Under the pieces are notes generated by a model, which saw only the letters and a program-made list of their open reading frames with translations, was not told the origin of the DNA and made no database searches. From Rhexocercosporidium sp. MPI-PUGE-AT-0058 (Eukaryota; Ascomycota; Leotiomycetes; Helotiales): DNA of 64,000 bases. Position numbers and translations under genes: made by a program. Shown in pieces: positions 22,504 through 32,730 of the stretch (position 1 is its first letter; the number at the start of each line of letters is the position of its first letter). The stretch is taken from contig JAGTJL010000006.1 in assembly GCA_020746875.1 (NCBI GenBank), positions 310,001 through 374,000 of the forward strand. Direction: 5' to 3'.

Positions 22504-23054
22504 TTTTTGAGAGGAGGGGAGGGATGATGTGGAGGGTGTGAAATTGACGTGTTGTCAGATCGTGAGTGAGTAGGGTCGCTTTTTTCGGGGTTCTTTTTTT
22601 TTTTTGGCCTTTTGCTCGATTGTCGAATTCTCTGGGAAAATACTTGGGGTTTAAGAGTGAGTTATGCTCTATCTTATAGAACTTTTGGACTCGTATGTGG
22701 AGCAATACTTGGTATTTACCGCCTCGTGGTCATCTTCCCGGGCACTCGCCTCGGGTGGTCGCCGGATAGCCGAGAGTTCGTTTTTCATGTCGCTTGATGG
22801 CTCGATCTGGACTACTACTTAGGACGTACCGCACTTCACTTCACTCCACAGCTATATTGAACCTATTGAACAGCACACTCTTCATATCTCCAGTACTTGA
22901 ATCTCAAAAGAAGAAGAAAAGTGCTTACCTAGCAATTGCTTAAATCTCCCTGGAACTACCTCCTCAACTCTGATATCCCCTCATTCAACCTTCATCCTCA
23001 ACTTTTACGGAATACCATCAGACTCCTAGATAATCGACACAGGCCAAACTAAAA
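22504..23054. promoter_or_regulatory. bidirectional promoter between the dehydrogenase and the RraA-like gene
   Basis: A 551-bp spacer between two divergent starts. It contains an A/T-run-rich stretch near 22590-22610. No specific operator is identified. Confidence 0.4.
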
Positions 23055-24158
23055 ATGGCAAACGATCCCATAACAGCCCAACTCCAGAATTTCACCTCGT
23101 AAGCTCACACTTCCTCCCTTTTCCCCCTGCCTTCAAAAGTCCTCCTTCTCATCCTCCTTCTCATCCTCCCCCATCCTCCCCCTAACAAGAAGAAAAAATC
23201 TAGCTGCGACGTCTCCGACGCCCTCCTCAAGCTCGCTCACCCCCACGGCGGTTTCCTCTCCGGCCTCACACTCTGGTCTCCGCAGCGGCAAGCAGGAGAG
23301 ACTAAGATCGCAGGGAGGGCGTATACGGTTAAGTATGTGTTGAATAGCGAAACTGAGGCGCCGAAACTGGAGGGGCATTATGTGAGTGTGTCTTTTCTGG
23401 ATTCCCTACAGCTTTTGAGAAATCTGTGGTATTTTCTTTTGGGGGAGATTTGGAACTCGAGGTAGTTTTGGAGGGTGTGAGAGGGGGGATGGTGATGGTT
23501 CTAGTGATGGTTATGGTGATGATTTTGATGTTAACGATATTTTAGATTGATTCGGTACCACAAGGAGCTGTTATCTTTGTGTCGAGCCCAAAGGTACTTA
23601 ACGCTGTCTATGGCGGACTTATGACGCATCGAGCGCGTGCGTCGGGTGCGGTGGGGACGGTTGTTGATGGGCGGATTAGGGATTTGGGGGAGCATCGCGA
23701 GCAGGGGTTTCCTGTGAGTGCAGTCCTGTTATCGTTCTTTTCATTTCCAATCCTTACTTAGGAGGAAGTTGGGAATGGGCTCGAGCTGATGGAGGAGTGT
23801 ATAGGTATTCGCACGTGATGTTGGGACTGCATCTCCTTACGAGAGCGTGAAAGTCAGCGCGGTACGTCCCTCTCTCTTTCATCAAATCTTCTAATCCGAG
23901 CTAATGTTTTCGGTGTTCTAGATCAACGTCCCTGTCAAGCTACAGAGCGAAGACCAAGACGTGACGATCCATCCTGGTGACTACCTGATTGGCGATCTAG
24001 ATGGCGTTGTGTGTTTACCTCAAGAGCTAGCTGAGAAAGTACTCGAGCTTATGCCGAGTCAGGTCAAGGCTGACGTGAAGGTTGCAGAGGATTTGGATAG
24101 GGGTGTGAAGTTTGCGGAGGCGTCAAAGAAGCATAGGGCTGGTGTGAAGAAGCCTTGA
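23055..24158 (+). CDS. RraA-like protein / 4-hydroxy-4-methyl-2-oxoglutarate aldolase-type
   Basis: Spliced gene. The first exon ends FTS, and after GTAAGC...TCTAG continues CDVSDALLKLAH, the conserved family entry. Later exons encode DSVPQGAVIFVSSPKVLN, YGGLMTHRARASGAVGTVVDG with RIRDLGE (the G-x(n)-R-D active-site signature), VPVKLQSEDQDVTIHPGDY and GDLDGVVCLP. Family members are Mg-dependent aldolases or oxaloacetate decarboxylases acting on 2-oxoacids. The GDxDGVV and R-D residues that bind metal and oxoacid are present. Introns near 23099-23202, 23380-23544, 23714-23804 and 23862-23921. Divergent to a 2-hydroxyacid dehydrogenase. Confidence 0.85.
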
Positions 24159-24331
24159 TTTGGGTTCTAAGGATAAAGTTATCATATGAGTAGACAATGA
24201 ACATTTCCCGTATTAAACAAAGTCCTAAAGTCTCACCCTAAAGTCATTCGTGGGTTTGAATCCAAAGTAAAGCGATTGAACATCGCGAAATCGAAATTCC
24301 AAAGCTCGGCAAGAAACCAAACAAACAGTAA

Positions 24332-25732
24332 CTAAACAACACCCACCCCACCCTTCTTACTCTCCTCAAACCTCCTGTACATCTCCCTCTCAAACAACCT
24401 CTGCATCTCACCACTCTTAAAATCCCCAAAAGGCAACACATTACTTGCATACAACAAACTCAACCCCGTCTCCCTATCAACCGACCACAACAAATTCGGC
24501 ATCCCACTCCAACACAACGTCCCCCTCCCTCGTCCACCCTCCTCACTATCCCCCATGAAAAGCATCCCGCCAAGCCCATGATTAAGCCTCATCCCGGCCG
24601 GCGGATTCGCAAACCCATCTTTAAACATCGGGAGGTAGGTGAAAGTTTCTAGAGCTTCACTCACCCCGTCCGAGAGTTGGGGACGGAATAACTCATCGAC
24701 CATTGACGCGCTGAGCAGTTTCCCATCCGAAGAGAGGAGAGAATCTAGGATTCTCATGTACTCAACAGGAGATCCAATAGTGCCCGCACCGCCGTACTCA
24801 TCATCTGTAGGATCATCATACAGCAATTCATCCGTCCACTCCACGCCCTCGCCCGTATCCACTGGCATAAGCGGAAGTGGGTACCCTTGATTCGGAATCC
24901 CCTTCCTAACAGCCATCTTGACCAGATTCCTCTTGACGTCCGGTTTCCTCTCTTGATGGAACGTCATGTTCTCTATCCCGAGAGGTGTCCAGATATTGGT
25001 CTGCATGAATGATTCGAGAGTTGTGTTGTTGAGACGGGAGATTAGCAGGCCGGCCCAGTCGAGACTCGTTCCGTAGGTCCAGGACGTTCCAGGGGAGAAG
25101 AGGAGTGGGATGCTGATTCTGGAGAGCATGGGGATGGACATTATACCAGGGGTTTCGTTGCGTGAGGCGCGCCAGATGTGGTAGCGTGGGTCCATCATGT
25201 CGTAGCCTAGGCCGGAGGTGTGGGTTAGGAGATGTCTGTTTGATTTCTCAAGTCAGAAGCTTCAGCTCTGGTAGTTCTAGGAACTACAGTATATGTAAAG
25301 AATCGTTGCGAAATTACCTACCTAAGGGTTATACACGTGTTAGGCTCCTCATACACAATCTCCTTCCCAGCTTCGCACTCCTTGAGTATTTTCACATCTT
25401 TCAGTTCAGGAAGGATGGATGATACGTCTTCATCGAGAGTGATTAGGCCTCGCTCGACGCATTGTAAGGCGGCGATCGAGGTCATGAGTTTGGTGCATGA
25501 GGCGAGGATGAATGTGCTGTCGAGATCTACTTTCTCTGTGGCGTTCTTGGGCCCGAATGCTTTTTTGTATTGGAACGTGCCTGCGATATGGTTAGTGATT
25601 TATGGCGTTTGGGGGTTTGTTTGAAAGTGGAGGAGGGAGAGGGTTGCCTCTGGCATCGCTTGCTATGAGAATCACGCCGGGGATGTCTCCTGCGTCGCAA
25701 GCTTTTTGGAACTGTTCTTCCAGAGACGCCAT
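24332..25732 (-). CDS. serine beta-lactamase-fold esterase / transesterase (LovD/EstB type)
   Basis: Class C beta-lactamase-fold enzyme. The start MASLEEQFQKACDAGDIPG is followed after one intron by FILASCTKLMTSIAALQC, which carries the nucleophile S-x-x-K (SCTK). The Tyr motif is in WTYGTSLDWAGLL. HLLTHTSGLGYD lies at the second exon junction, and LNHGLGGMLFM takes the place of the third KTG-like box. The fungal family includes polyketide acyl-transferases (LovD) and plain esterases; the reaction cannot be fixed. The first intron (25581-25647) must use a GC donor (GAG|GCAACC) to keep the frame DARGTFQY. Convergent with the RraA-like gene. Confidence 0.86.
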
Positions 25733-26638
25733 TTGGAATAGAGCAGCTCGCTAGCTGGAGCAAAAGAAGTAGAGATGAAATAAAAGGATTTCAGGAAGAA
25801 TTAGCAAAACGATTGTATCTTAAGCTCGTGCAGGTGCGGGTAGCTGTACATAGGATTTCTTGGCATGTCAGAACGAAAGGGCGTTCTGCGAACTGCTGAC
25901 TTTTGGACAGGGCGGCTGATGTGTAGAATCTTGATTGTTTCATTCATTATACATTAAGTGGTAGCCTGGAGGGAATGTGGGGAAGCTGATGGGCTCATCT
26001 GGCACAGGCTGACATTGTGGGGTTCGTTGGGCGCCGGTCATCAATTGAACCATGGTGATTGGGAGAATTTACGACTGTGTTGCTTTGGCTGACATTTAAA
26101 ATGACTTTAATGTGTGCTAGATTGTAATTTTAGACAAGGAAAGTGGAATGAGATGCAAGAATGAGATGCAAGAATGAGATGCAAGAATGAGATGCAAGAA
26201 TGAGATGCAAGAATGAGATTGGACGCGAGATGGAGACGGATGCTTCGGTTCCAGATGGACCTCATGATAGACAGCTTTTAGATTTGTGAAGGAGGTCTGG
26301 ATTGACATTGAAGATTTGCATGAAATATATGAGCTACCTTTCAGAACGAGCATGAAGAGCTTGGGAATTGTCTGGATTTAGAGTACTTCGTAAGACGCAG
26401 TCAGTTTTCGAACGGAATCCCGTTCCCTTTTCCGCTCACGTGAGGCATCTTCGTAATTCTGGCTGACCACTTTCGAGACGTTTTAAGATCTCGAGAATAT
26501 ATAACAAGTAATTCCGGGTTCTTAGATATGCAAATTCCGTGCGGAGTATGTTTCTTACTATATTAAGAGTGCACTCGCTCTAAATCTCGCTTTTCTTGTT
26601 TTCAAGCAAGTCTTCTTTCTCTCTTCGAACGCAAAAAC
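25733..26638. other. intergenic, contains a 13-bp minisatellite
   Basis: A 0.9 kb gap between two divergent genes. The only structure seen is the tandem repeat at 26150-26214. No coding signal. Confidence 0.4.
26150..26214. repeat. 13-bp minisatellite, five perfect copies
   Basis: The unit GAGATGCAAGAAT is repeated five times without a mismatch and then ends in GAGATT. The perfection suggests recent slippage. No gene overlaps it convincingly. Confidence 0.9.
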
Positions 26639-27574
26639 ATGGCAAACAACATCCTTGTCCTCGGCGCAGGCGAACTCGGCACTTCCATCTTAACAGCCCT
26701 CTCCAAGCTCTCACCTCCTGAAACAAAAATTTCAGTCCTCCTCCGACCCTCAACAATCAAGTCCACCTCTCCCACCAAAATCGGAGAACTTGCACATCTC
26801 AAAAACCAGAACATCACCTTCCTCCCCGGCGACATCAGCTCTCCCATCTCCACCCTCGCACAACTTTTTAGCCCTTACGACCTCATTATCTCCTGTTTAG
26901 GCTACGCCTCTGGTCCAGGCTCGCAGATAAAGATCACGCAAGCTGTTCTGGAAGCAAATGTCAAGCGGTATATACCATGGCAATTTGGTGCGGATTATGA
27001 TGTTATTGGCCGAGGATGCGCACAGCCTGTTTGGGACGAACAGCTTGATGTGCGTGATATGCTGAGGGCCCAGCGGGGCACGGAGTGGATTATTGTTAGT
27101 ACAGGTATCTTCATGAGTTTTTTGTTTGAGCCCTTTTTTGGTGTTGTTGATCTTCTGGGCCAAGGTGGAGATGGGACTGGAAATGGGGAAGTTGTTGTGA
27201 GAGCGCTGGGAGGATGGGAGAATAAGGTTTCTGTCACGACGCCGGAGGACATCGGACGGTTGACGGCTATGATTGTTTTGGCGGAGCCGAAAATCAGGAA
27301 TGAGATTGTGTATGTTGCTGGTGAGACTGTTAGCTATGGACGGTTCGCGGATATTGTGGAGCGGGTTACAGGGAAGAAGGTTAAGCGTGAGGTGTGGAGT
27401 GTGGACTTTTTGAAGAGGGAATTGGCGGAGGATCCGGAGAATGTGATTAAGAGGTATCGAGTTATTTTTGGGGAGGGTAAGGGCGTTAGTTGGGATATGG
27501 AGAGGACTTTCAACAGGCAGAGAGGTATTGAGGTTGCTGATGTTGAGTCGTTCGCGAGTGGGAAACTCGCTTAG
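26639..27574 (+). CDS. NmrA-like / isoflavone-reductase-type NAD(P)-binding protein
   Basis: Intronless 311-residue atypical short-chain reductase. The N-terminal NILVLGAGELGTSIL is the NAD(P) loop (GxGxxG variant). DLIISCLGYASGPGSQ and RYIPWQFGADYDVIG match the NmrA/isoflavone-reductase fold, where the usual catalytic Lys or Tyr positions vary. C-terminal half VTTPEDIGRLTAMIVL and YVAGETVSYGRFADIVERV form the substrate domain. It could be a phenylpropanoid-like ether reductase or a redox-sensing regulator. The start context (AAAACATGGC) is good. Confidence 0.85.
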   Translation: MANNILVLGAGELGTSILTALSKLSPPETKISVLLRPSTIKSTSPTKIGELAHLKNQNITFLPGDISSPISTLAQLFSPYDLIISCLGYASGPGSQIKITQAVLEANVKRYIPWQFGADYDVIGRGCAQPVWDEQLDVRDMLRAQRGTEWIIVSTGIFMSFLFEPFFGVVDLLGQGGDGTGNGEVVVRALGGWENKVSVTTPEDIGRLTAMIVLAEPKIRNEIVYVAGETVSYGRFADIVERVTGKKVKREVWSVDFLKRELAEDPENVIKRYRVIFGEGKGVSWDMERTFNRQRGIEVADVESFASGKLA

Positions 27575-27984
27575 AGAGAGGGGCTCAGTTCGGTCGAAAA
27601 AAGTTATTTTCGTTCGGACCTCTTGTTTACATCACCACTATCCATTCTCTATAATGGATCAACGGTGCTTTTTAAGACTCTGGCCCTGCTTCCTCCCATT
27701 CTCAATCCATTCTCCATCCCTGGACAATGGTCACAGGACCCTTAAACGCCTTTCTCGCTTTTAAAACATACATGTAATCTACCAAGCTAATTAATGCAAC
27801 ACCCACAAACATAACAAAACTCTAATTAAAAAGCTTGTAGCTAAGAGCAGACAAACACAATTAATGTACGAGGGGTGGTGTCATGACAGGAGATAGCTCT
27901 TCATATTGGTGTAGGAACTTTCGATTGGGATTCTGATTGATGAAGAAATATTTAACCACATCCCTGCTGGTACAGGACCGACAC
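27575..27984. other. intergenic between convergent genes
   Basis: A 410-bp spacer holding the 3' UTRs of the NmrA-like and HET genes. No gene is seen. Confidence 0.4.
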
Positions 27985-30009
27985 TTATGATAGAGTAAAA
28001 GTTCTCATGCCACCACTCCTGATCTTCTCTGTCAAGAATTCACCGTACATTATACCATGAACATACGCCTCCCCGACCAAATTGTATATTCCATCCGAAA
28101 TCACCCTAAGGATATAAGGGAACTTTGCATTCTCCAAAACAACAATCACATCCCCAATCTGCGCATGAAGAGGGGCAAGTCCAACATACCCATTCTCGGA
28201 AAGGAAGGGTCGGCGATCACGCTGCCAGCCGAGCATATTCCTGTAAGACATACCTCGAGGCTTTTGATCATCCCGGACGATTGTGGGAGACACTTGAGTC
28301 AGAAGATCAGCCAAGTGTTGCGCAATATGAGTATATCCTTCATCCGAGTCTTCACCTGCTCTTCTGATGAAACCAGTCCCGTACTCTTCCTGATCCGCAA
28401 CAGGAACGCGCTTATGAGCCGTAGAACGATCTGTGGTGGTGGCGTATATGTCATGCTGCGTTTCTGCAAATTTTGCATCGGACTTGGCACAGAGATTTGT
28501 GATGTCGACGAGGTACTCGGAAATGGCTGGAAGACTAGATTCGTTTGAACAACCATCGATATAATGGGGTGTCCAAGGTCTCCCCATTTCTTCAATGATG
28601 TCGACCTGATATCCAAAGAGTCGTATCTGGTTGGGTATATAAGCTCCAGTCTCAGCAGGAGCATGTCGCTTAGCAGACTCTGGACTTGAAACAAATGCTT
28701 TGAATGCGGAATCCCAAGGGAGCTGTCCACAAGGTCTCAGGATCCATTCTGCACGTAAGTCCGGAACCCAAGATGGCAGATCTGGCTGTCTGCCTTGGGG
28801 TTGAGACAGAGATAGAAAGTCCACTTGGCCAGATCCAATTATCTCACGAGCTGCATGTGTGTAAACTTCCGAGCAAGTCTTTGACTGGTCATAGTCTGGT
28901 TGTATGCCGAGCCGAGAACTGTCATTTGCCATCCCCAGAAGAGCGAAAATTCGGTCTCTAGGATTCGTGGCGCCGCAATACGCTTTGATGGCACCAGTGA
29001 CATGGATCCTCGCTACTAGTTCGAACAGACTGCTTCCTGATGTAGATGGTTGTGAAGCTTCTGAAGATCTAGCAAGCTCTTGTTGATACCTCAATCTCAC
29101 TCCAAAGAGCTTGGTCGTATTTGAGAGACGAGTTCCCTCGGTAGCAAGTGAGATGGCAAACTGGAATATTCTTGCGGACTCTTCGTCCATATTATGAATT
29201 CCTCCTATCTTTTCCATTTGCCACGACACGATCTGGGTCCCGAGGAGGAGCATGTAGCATGTCCCTGCATATAGGGTAGGGAATTCAACGGTGGTCTTGC
29301 CGCACTGCAAGACGATCTGCGGAGAGACGATGATTTCCTGTACGATCCATACACGCCTCCAGTATTCTCGAGAAAGAACCTCGCAAGCATTTCCATAGAA
29401 TGACATGGTCTGGGATGTATCCTTGACCGCTTCAGCGACAAATGGAGCAAGACCCTCTTTGATGATGCTTTCCAAGACGGCGTAGCGTTCGACCTGATCA
29501 GGTGGAAGCTTGAAGAATTCCTTTATGGGTTCCATAAGACCTTTCGCAATGATCAGAGAGCCGACACGATCGAGCTCCTCCAAAGCGCCATCAGTTCCGT
29601 CTCCTGCAGGCCCAAGCCATGCTCGCGCATGCTCAGAACTATCGTAAATCTCCTTCATCATCTTCACCTGTTCCGTCTTCTCCATGTCATCTTGCTGATT
29701 TATGCATATGGCATCGATCCAAAGGGTTACAGCGGAAGTGTCATCGCGAATGTGCTCCAGAGCAGCAAATAGGTTCGCTGTAACGTGAAATGTGCTGCCG
29801 TTCACTGTTATTGGAGCTGTGTTGGAAGGATCGCCCCAAGTGTACGATAAAGCCTTGTAGGGAGGACTTTGGGCTCTAGAGTAGGGTATCAAAGTGCACG
29901 AGATCGGGAACTCTCTTGGAGATACATCTTCATGTGAATCAGGGAATCGAGGGTGAAGAGTAAGGAGACGGAACTCATTCGCACCGAGAGGTGAATATTT
30001 GAAGTCCAT
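27985..30009 (-). CDS. HET-domain (heterokaryon incompatibility) protein
   Basis: A single-exon protein of 674 residues. The HET domain occupies about residues 50-220, with its canonical blocks YKALSYTWGDPSNTAPI, LWIDAICINQQDDMEKTEQV and YDSSEHARAWLGPA. A long C-terminal region follows (RDRIFALLGMANDSSRLG, PDYDQSKTCSEVY, and the end GDVIVVLENAKFPYILR), typical of stand-alone fungal HET proteins. Such proteins trigger a cell-death reaction after fusion of unlike hyphae; the partner locus is not known. The first ATG in frame is at 30009. The gene lies at the left edge of an accessory-looking region. Confidence 0.93.
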   Translation of the reverse strand: MDFKYSPLGANEFRLLTLHPRFPDSHEDVSPREFPISCTLIPYSRAQSPPYKALSYTWGDPSNTAPITVNGSTFHVTANLFAALEHIRDDTSAVTLWIDAICINQQDDMEKTEQVKMMKEIYDSSEHARAWLGPAGDGTDGALEELDRVGSLIIAKGLMEPIKEFFKLPPDQVERYAVLESIIKEGLAPFVAEAVKDTSQTMSFYGNACEVLSREYWRRVWIVQEIIVSPQIVLQCGKTTVEFPTLYAGTCYMLLLGTQIVSWQMEKIGGIHNMDEESARIFQFAISLATEGTRLSNTTKLFGVRLRYQQELARSSEASQPSTSGSSLFELVARIHVTGAIKAYCGATNPRDRIFALLGMANDSSRLGIQPDYDQSKTCSEVYTHAAREIIGSGQVDFLSLSQPQGRQPDLPSWVPDLRAEWILRPCGQLPWDSAFKAFVSSPESAKRHAPAETGAYIPNQIRLFGYQVDIIEEMGRPWTPHYIDGCSNESSLPAISEYLVDITNLCAKSDAKFAETQHDIYATTTDRSTAHKRVPVADQEEYGTGFIRRAGEDSDEGYTHIAQHLADLLTQVSPTIVRDDQKPRGMSYRNMLGWQRDRRPFLSENGYVGLAPLHAQIGDVIVVLENAKFPYILRVISDGIYNLVGEAYVHGIMYGEFLTEKIRSGGMRTFTLS

Positions 30010-30919
30010 CCTCAATGTTAAGGGGTTCGATGGATTTGAACGGGACGCTTCTCAATTTGAATGCTAAAGCTGTCGTCAGTTTAAATGTGAGATGATCTTG
30101 GCAAATTTCCGCAGTTGGCAGCTGCAACACAAAAGCATTCAGCCCCCGCCACATATGCAGTACAACCACGATAATGGAAGCCACAGTGCAGCCACGAAAA
30201 CCCTCATTCGAGCTGAGAGGAACTGTAATAATCCACATTTCCTGCGTCGTCCCGCTGCTCGATACGAAATAGTCAGTCACTCCAATGAATAACTTCACTT
30301 CATGTGTTATCTCTCTCCCCCCCCCAAAAAAAACCTTGCTCAATTCGAGGTCTTATAGAAAAATTTCTGACTAGCAATTTATTCCTTTCAAGAGAAAATT
30401 GTGAGAATAAATGCTATACACGTAATGAAGTTGAAGAAAAGCAACGAGTTAGCGATGCGACCCTGAGAGTTTAGCCACACGAACATTATTGACAGTCGCT
30501 TCAGCTAGGAGCGGGGTAAATTTACCCCGCCTTGAGCCAATTTCACCCCCTACGGTCAGCGGTTGAAGCCTAAGATAGGAAGTCCTCCCTGCGATTGGCT
30601 GCAACGAAATAATCTGGCTACCTTCTTCCCCTCGTCGTCACTCTTCTCGAAATCTCCTTCGAAGCTATTGTATTTCAGAGGGCTCTATATTCTACCGCTT
30701 ACTAATTATCATAATAACGGTTCACACAGAAGAATACACAGGGCACAGAGAGCACAGAGAGCACAAGAACCTACAATGTCTCGTTCCTTGCTTTGTATGA
30801 CTTCAAAGTGGACATGCGGCATGACATCACCACCAATTTTTGTCTTTCCAAGAACCAGACCTCAAGCTTCTGGTGCTAGCATCTCAGTCGCAACATTCAA
30901 CTTCATATATGCCAAAGCC
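30010..30919. other. intergenic with a 20-bp perfect palindrome
   Basis: A gap between the divergent HET and NMNAT-like genes. It contains the palindrome at 30511-30530 and a C-run/A-run near 30315-30335. A plus frame from 30563 runs into the NMNAT-like start, so a longer N-terminus of that protein cannot be ruled out. Confidence 0.4.
30511..30530. repeat. 20-bp perfect palindrome
   Basis: GCGGGGTAAA followed directly by its reverse complement TTTACCCCGC. A related form with an 8-bp arm occurs at 60720-60738, and ACCCCGC occurs twice at 46798-46815. It could be a regulatory dyad or the remnant of a transposon end. Confidence 0.85.
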
Positions 30920-32221
30920 ATGTCTAGCCAAACACAGGAATACCAATTTCCCAAGTCTCGATTAAAATTGGGAGAATGTGGTCTAAACCGAACTCCTCTG
31001 GTTCCTGTTCTTTGTGACACATTTTCTCCAATATCAAACCGTATGTTACTCTACGATCGCCACGAAGAGTGACAATTAATTCTAGTTGTTAGTGCACCTT
31101 CAAATGTTTGATCTGGCTCGAGATTACGCAAGACGGAAGACACAATTCGAAGTCATCGGCGGGTATCTCTCGCCGGTATCTGATGTGAGCTCTCGTCTAT
31201 GTATTGTGGAACATCTCGCTGAAATATGAATACAACAGGCGTATGAGAAGGATGGTCTAGAGTCAGCAGCTCATAGGTAGGCAATCGCGGCAGTACAACG
31301 GACTATACGTGTACTAATCACATAGACTTCGAGTGTGTGGACTTGCCATGGAGAAAAAAATCAGGTTTGGAGTCCAGGCTCGAAATTTCCTAAAAATTAC
31401 TAACTGACTTCAGATTGGTTGATGGTAGATCCGTGGGAAGCTAACCAGCATGGCAAGTATCCTATCATTCTGTACTGTACGAATAGTCCGCACAGGAGGA
31501 ACTAATTCGGAGAGCTCAGGACTGCACTTGGTAGCTTCTTTCCCATGACCATAATGATAGCAAAACTAACTTCATCTAGTTCTAGATCATTTTCATCAAC
31601 AGATAAACAATGTTGTCAAAAACATTATTACGGTTGGCCAAAAGAATGTAGCCGTGAAGATCATGTTGTTAGTACGAGTCCACGTAAGAATTTTCACATA
31701 GCAATCCACTAATCCTCATATTGAAGGCTGGTGCTGAGTATAGACTGCTTTCTCAAGCCTTGCATGTAAAGTTTACTGAATATGAATCCCATCAGTCTCA
31801 TACAAACCATGACCAAGTATCCTCCGTCTTTATACCCGTGGCAGCAGTTTACTTACTGCTTTAAAGACCAGATATTTGGTCAACTGAAGATTTGGAGAAA
31901 AAACTGGGACGCTACGGAGCTTTTGTTATCGAGCGAGACGGTCTGCTTCTCCACTTCTGTCCAATGCATGAACTGATATCGGCCTAGGATCTGAGATTAG
32001 CGAACGTATGTTGGTGCTTCATAAGTAGAAAGAAAACCTTTACAAGATCCAAGTGAATAGTAACTTCCTATTTGGAGCCATCGAGTAGAAATACTGACCT
32101 CACCCCAAGACCAATGAAGAACGATGTTAGCTAAACTAAAATTAGGCGGCGACTGAAAGAGAGGAAGAGTGTCCAAGACTTGAAACCTGATCCAGTGATT
32201 GAATATATTAATCAGCAGTAA
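30920..32221 (+). pseudogene. nicotinamide/nicotinate mononucleotide adenylyltransferase (NMNAT) paralogue, decayed
   Basis: NAD-biosynthesis enzyme relic with the family order preserved across many small introns. Readable blocks are EYQFPKSRLKL, TFSPISNLHLQMFDLARDYA (ATP-site motif, first Gly replaced by Asp in LCDTFSPI), FEVIGGYLSPVSDAYEKDGL, SDWLMVDPWEANQHELRTAL, VLDHFHQQINNVVKN, KIMLLAGAEYRLLSQ and EKKLGRYGAFVIER. The last block reads NDVS, a TAA stop at 32132-32134, then TKIRRRLKERKSV and DPVIEYINQQ. Intact enzymes have (I/V)SSTKIR here, with the essential Arg. The stop therefore removes the catalytic signature, and the segment between ERDG and NDVS is also eroded. One intron (31453-31513) uses a GC donor. 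Probably a dead second copy. Confidence 0.8.
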
Positions 32222-32730
32222 GTCATGATTCTAAACATTCAGATCATAACCTTGCGATTATCTCTGGATTTATCACTGAGTATGAAACCAGTGGCCTCTA
32301 GAGTGATGAAATCTCATCCTCGGACGATGGCCAAAAGTCGCCACCCAGTATTTGACCATCGCAAGAAGTTGACCCTTGAGTTGAGAATGACTTCCATATA
32401 CAAGAGGCCAATAATGGCTAGAGAAGGGATCCTTTTGTTCAGCAAGGAATGAGAGGCTAGGGTTGGAAGTTAATGCAATCTTGCAAGTCAATGCACTCAT
32501 TATATGCCGTTACGTTGTAGCAAAGTACTTCTGAAGCAGTATTACCGCTTTGGAAACTCATGTAAATTATACTGCTCAGAAGAAAAGAAGTCGTTGTACT
32601 CGGAAGACCTCTGTGAGTTCTCTGGTCGTACAACTTACCAATCCGCCTTTTGTGCTCCGTCATTGATCAAGACTCTGTCCATTTTTATACCTCCCGGAGC
32701 TTCCCGTCAACCATCAAAACAAGTCAACAA
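32222..32730. other. intergenic between convergent genes
   Basis: A 509-bp spacer. Overlapping short frames on both strands show no recognisable domain. Confidence 0.4.
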
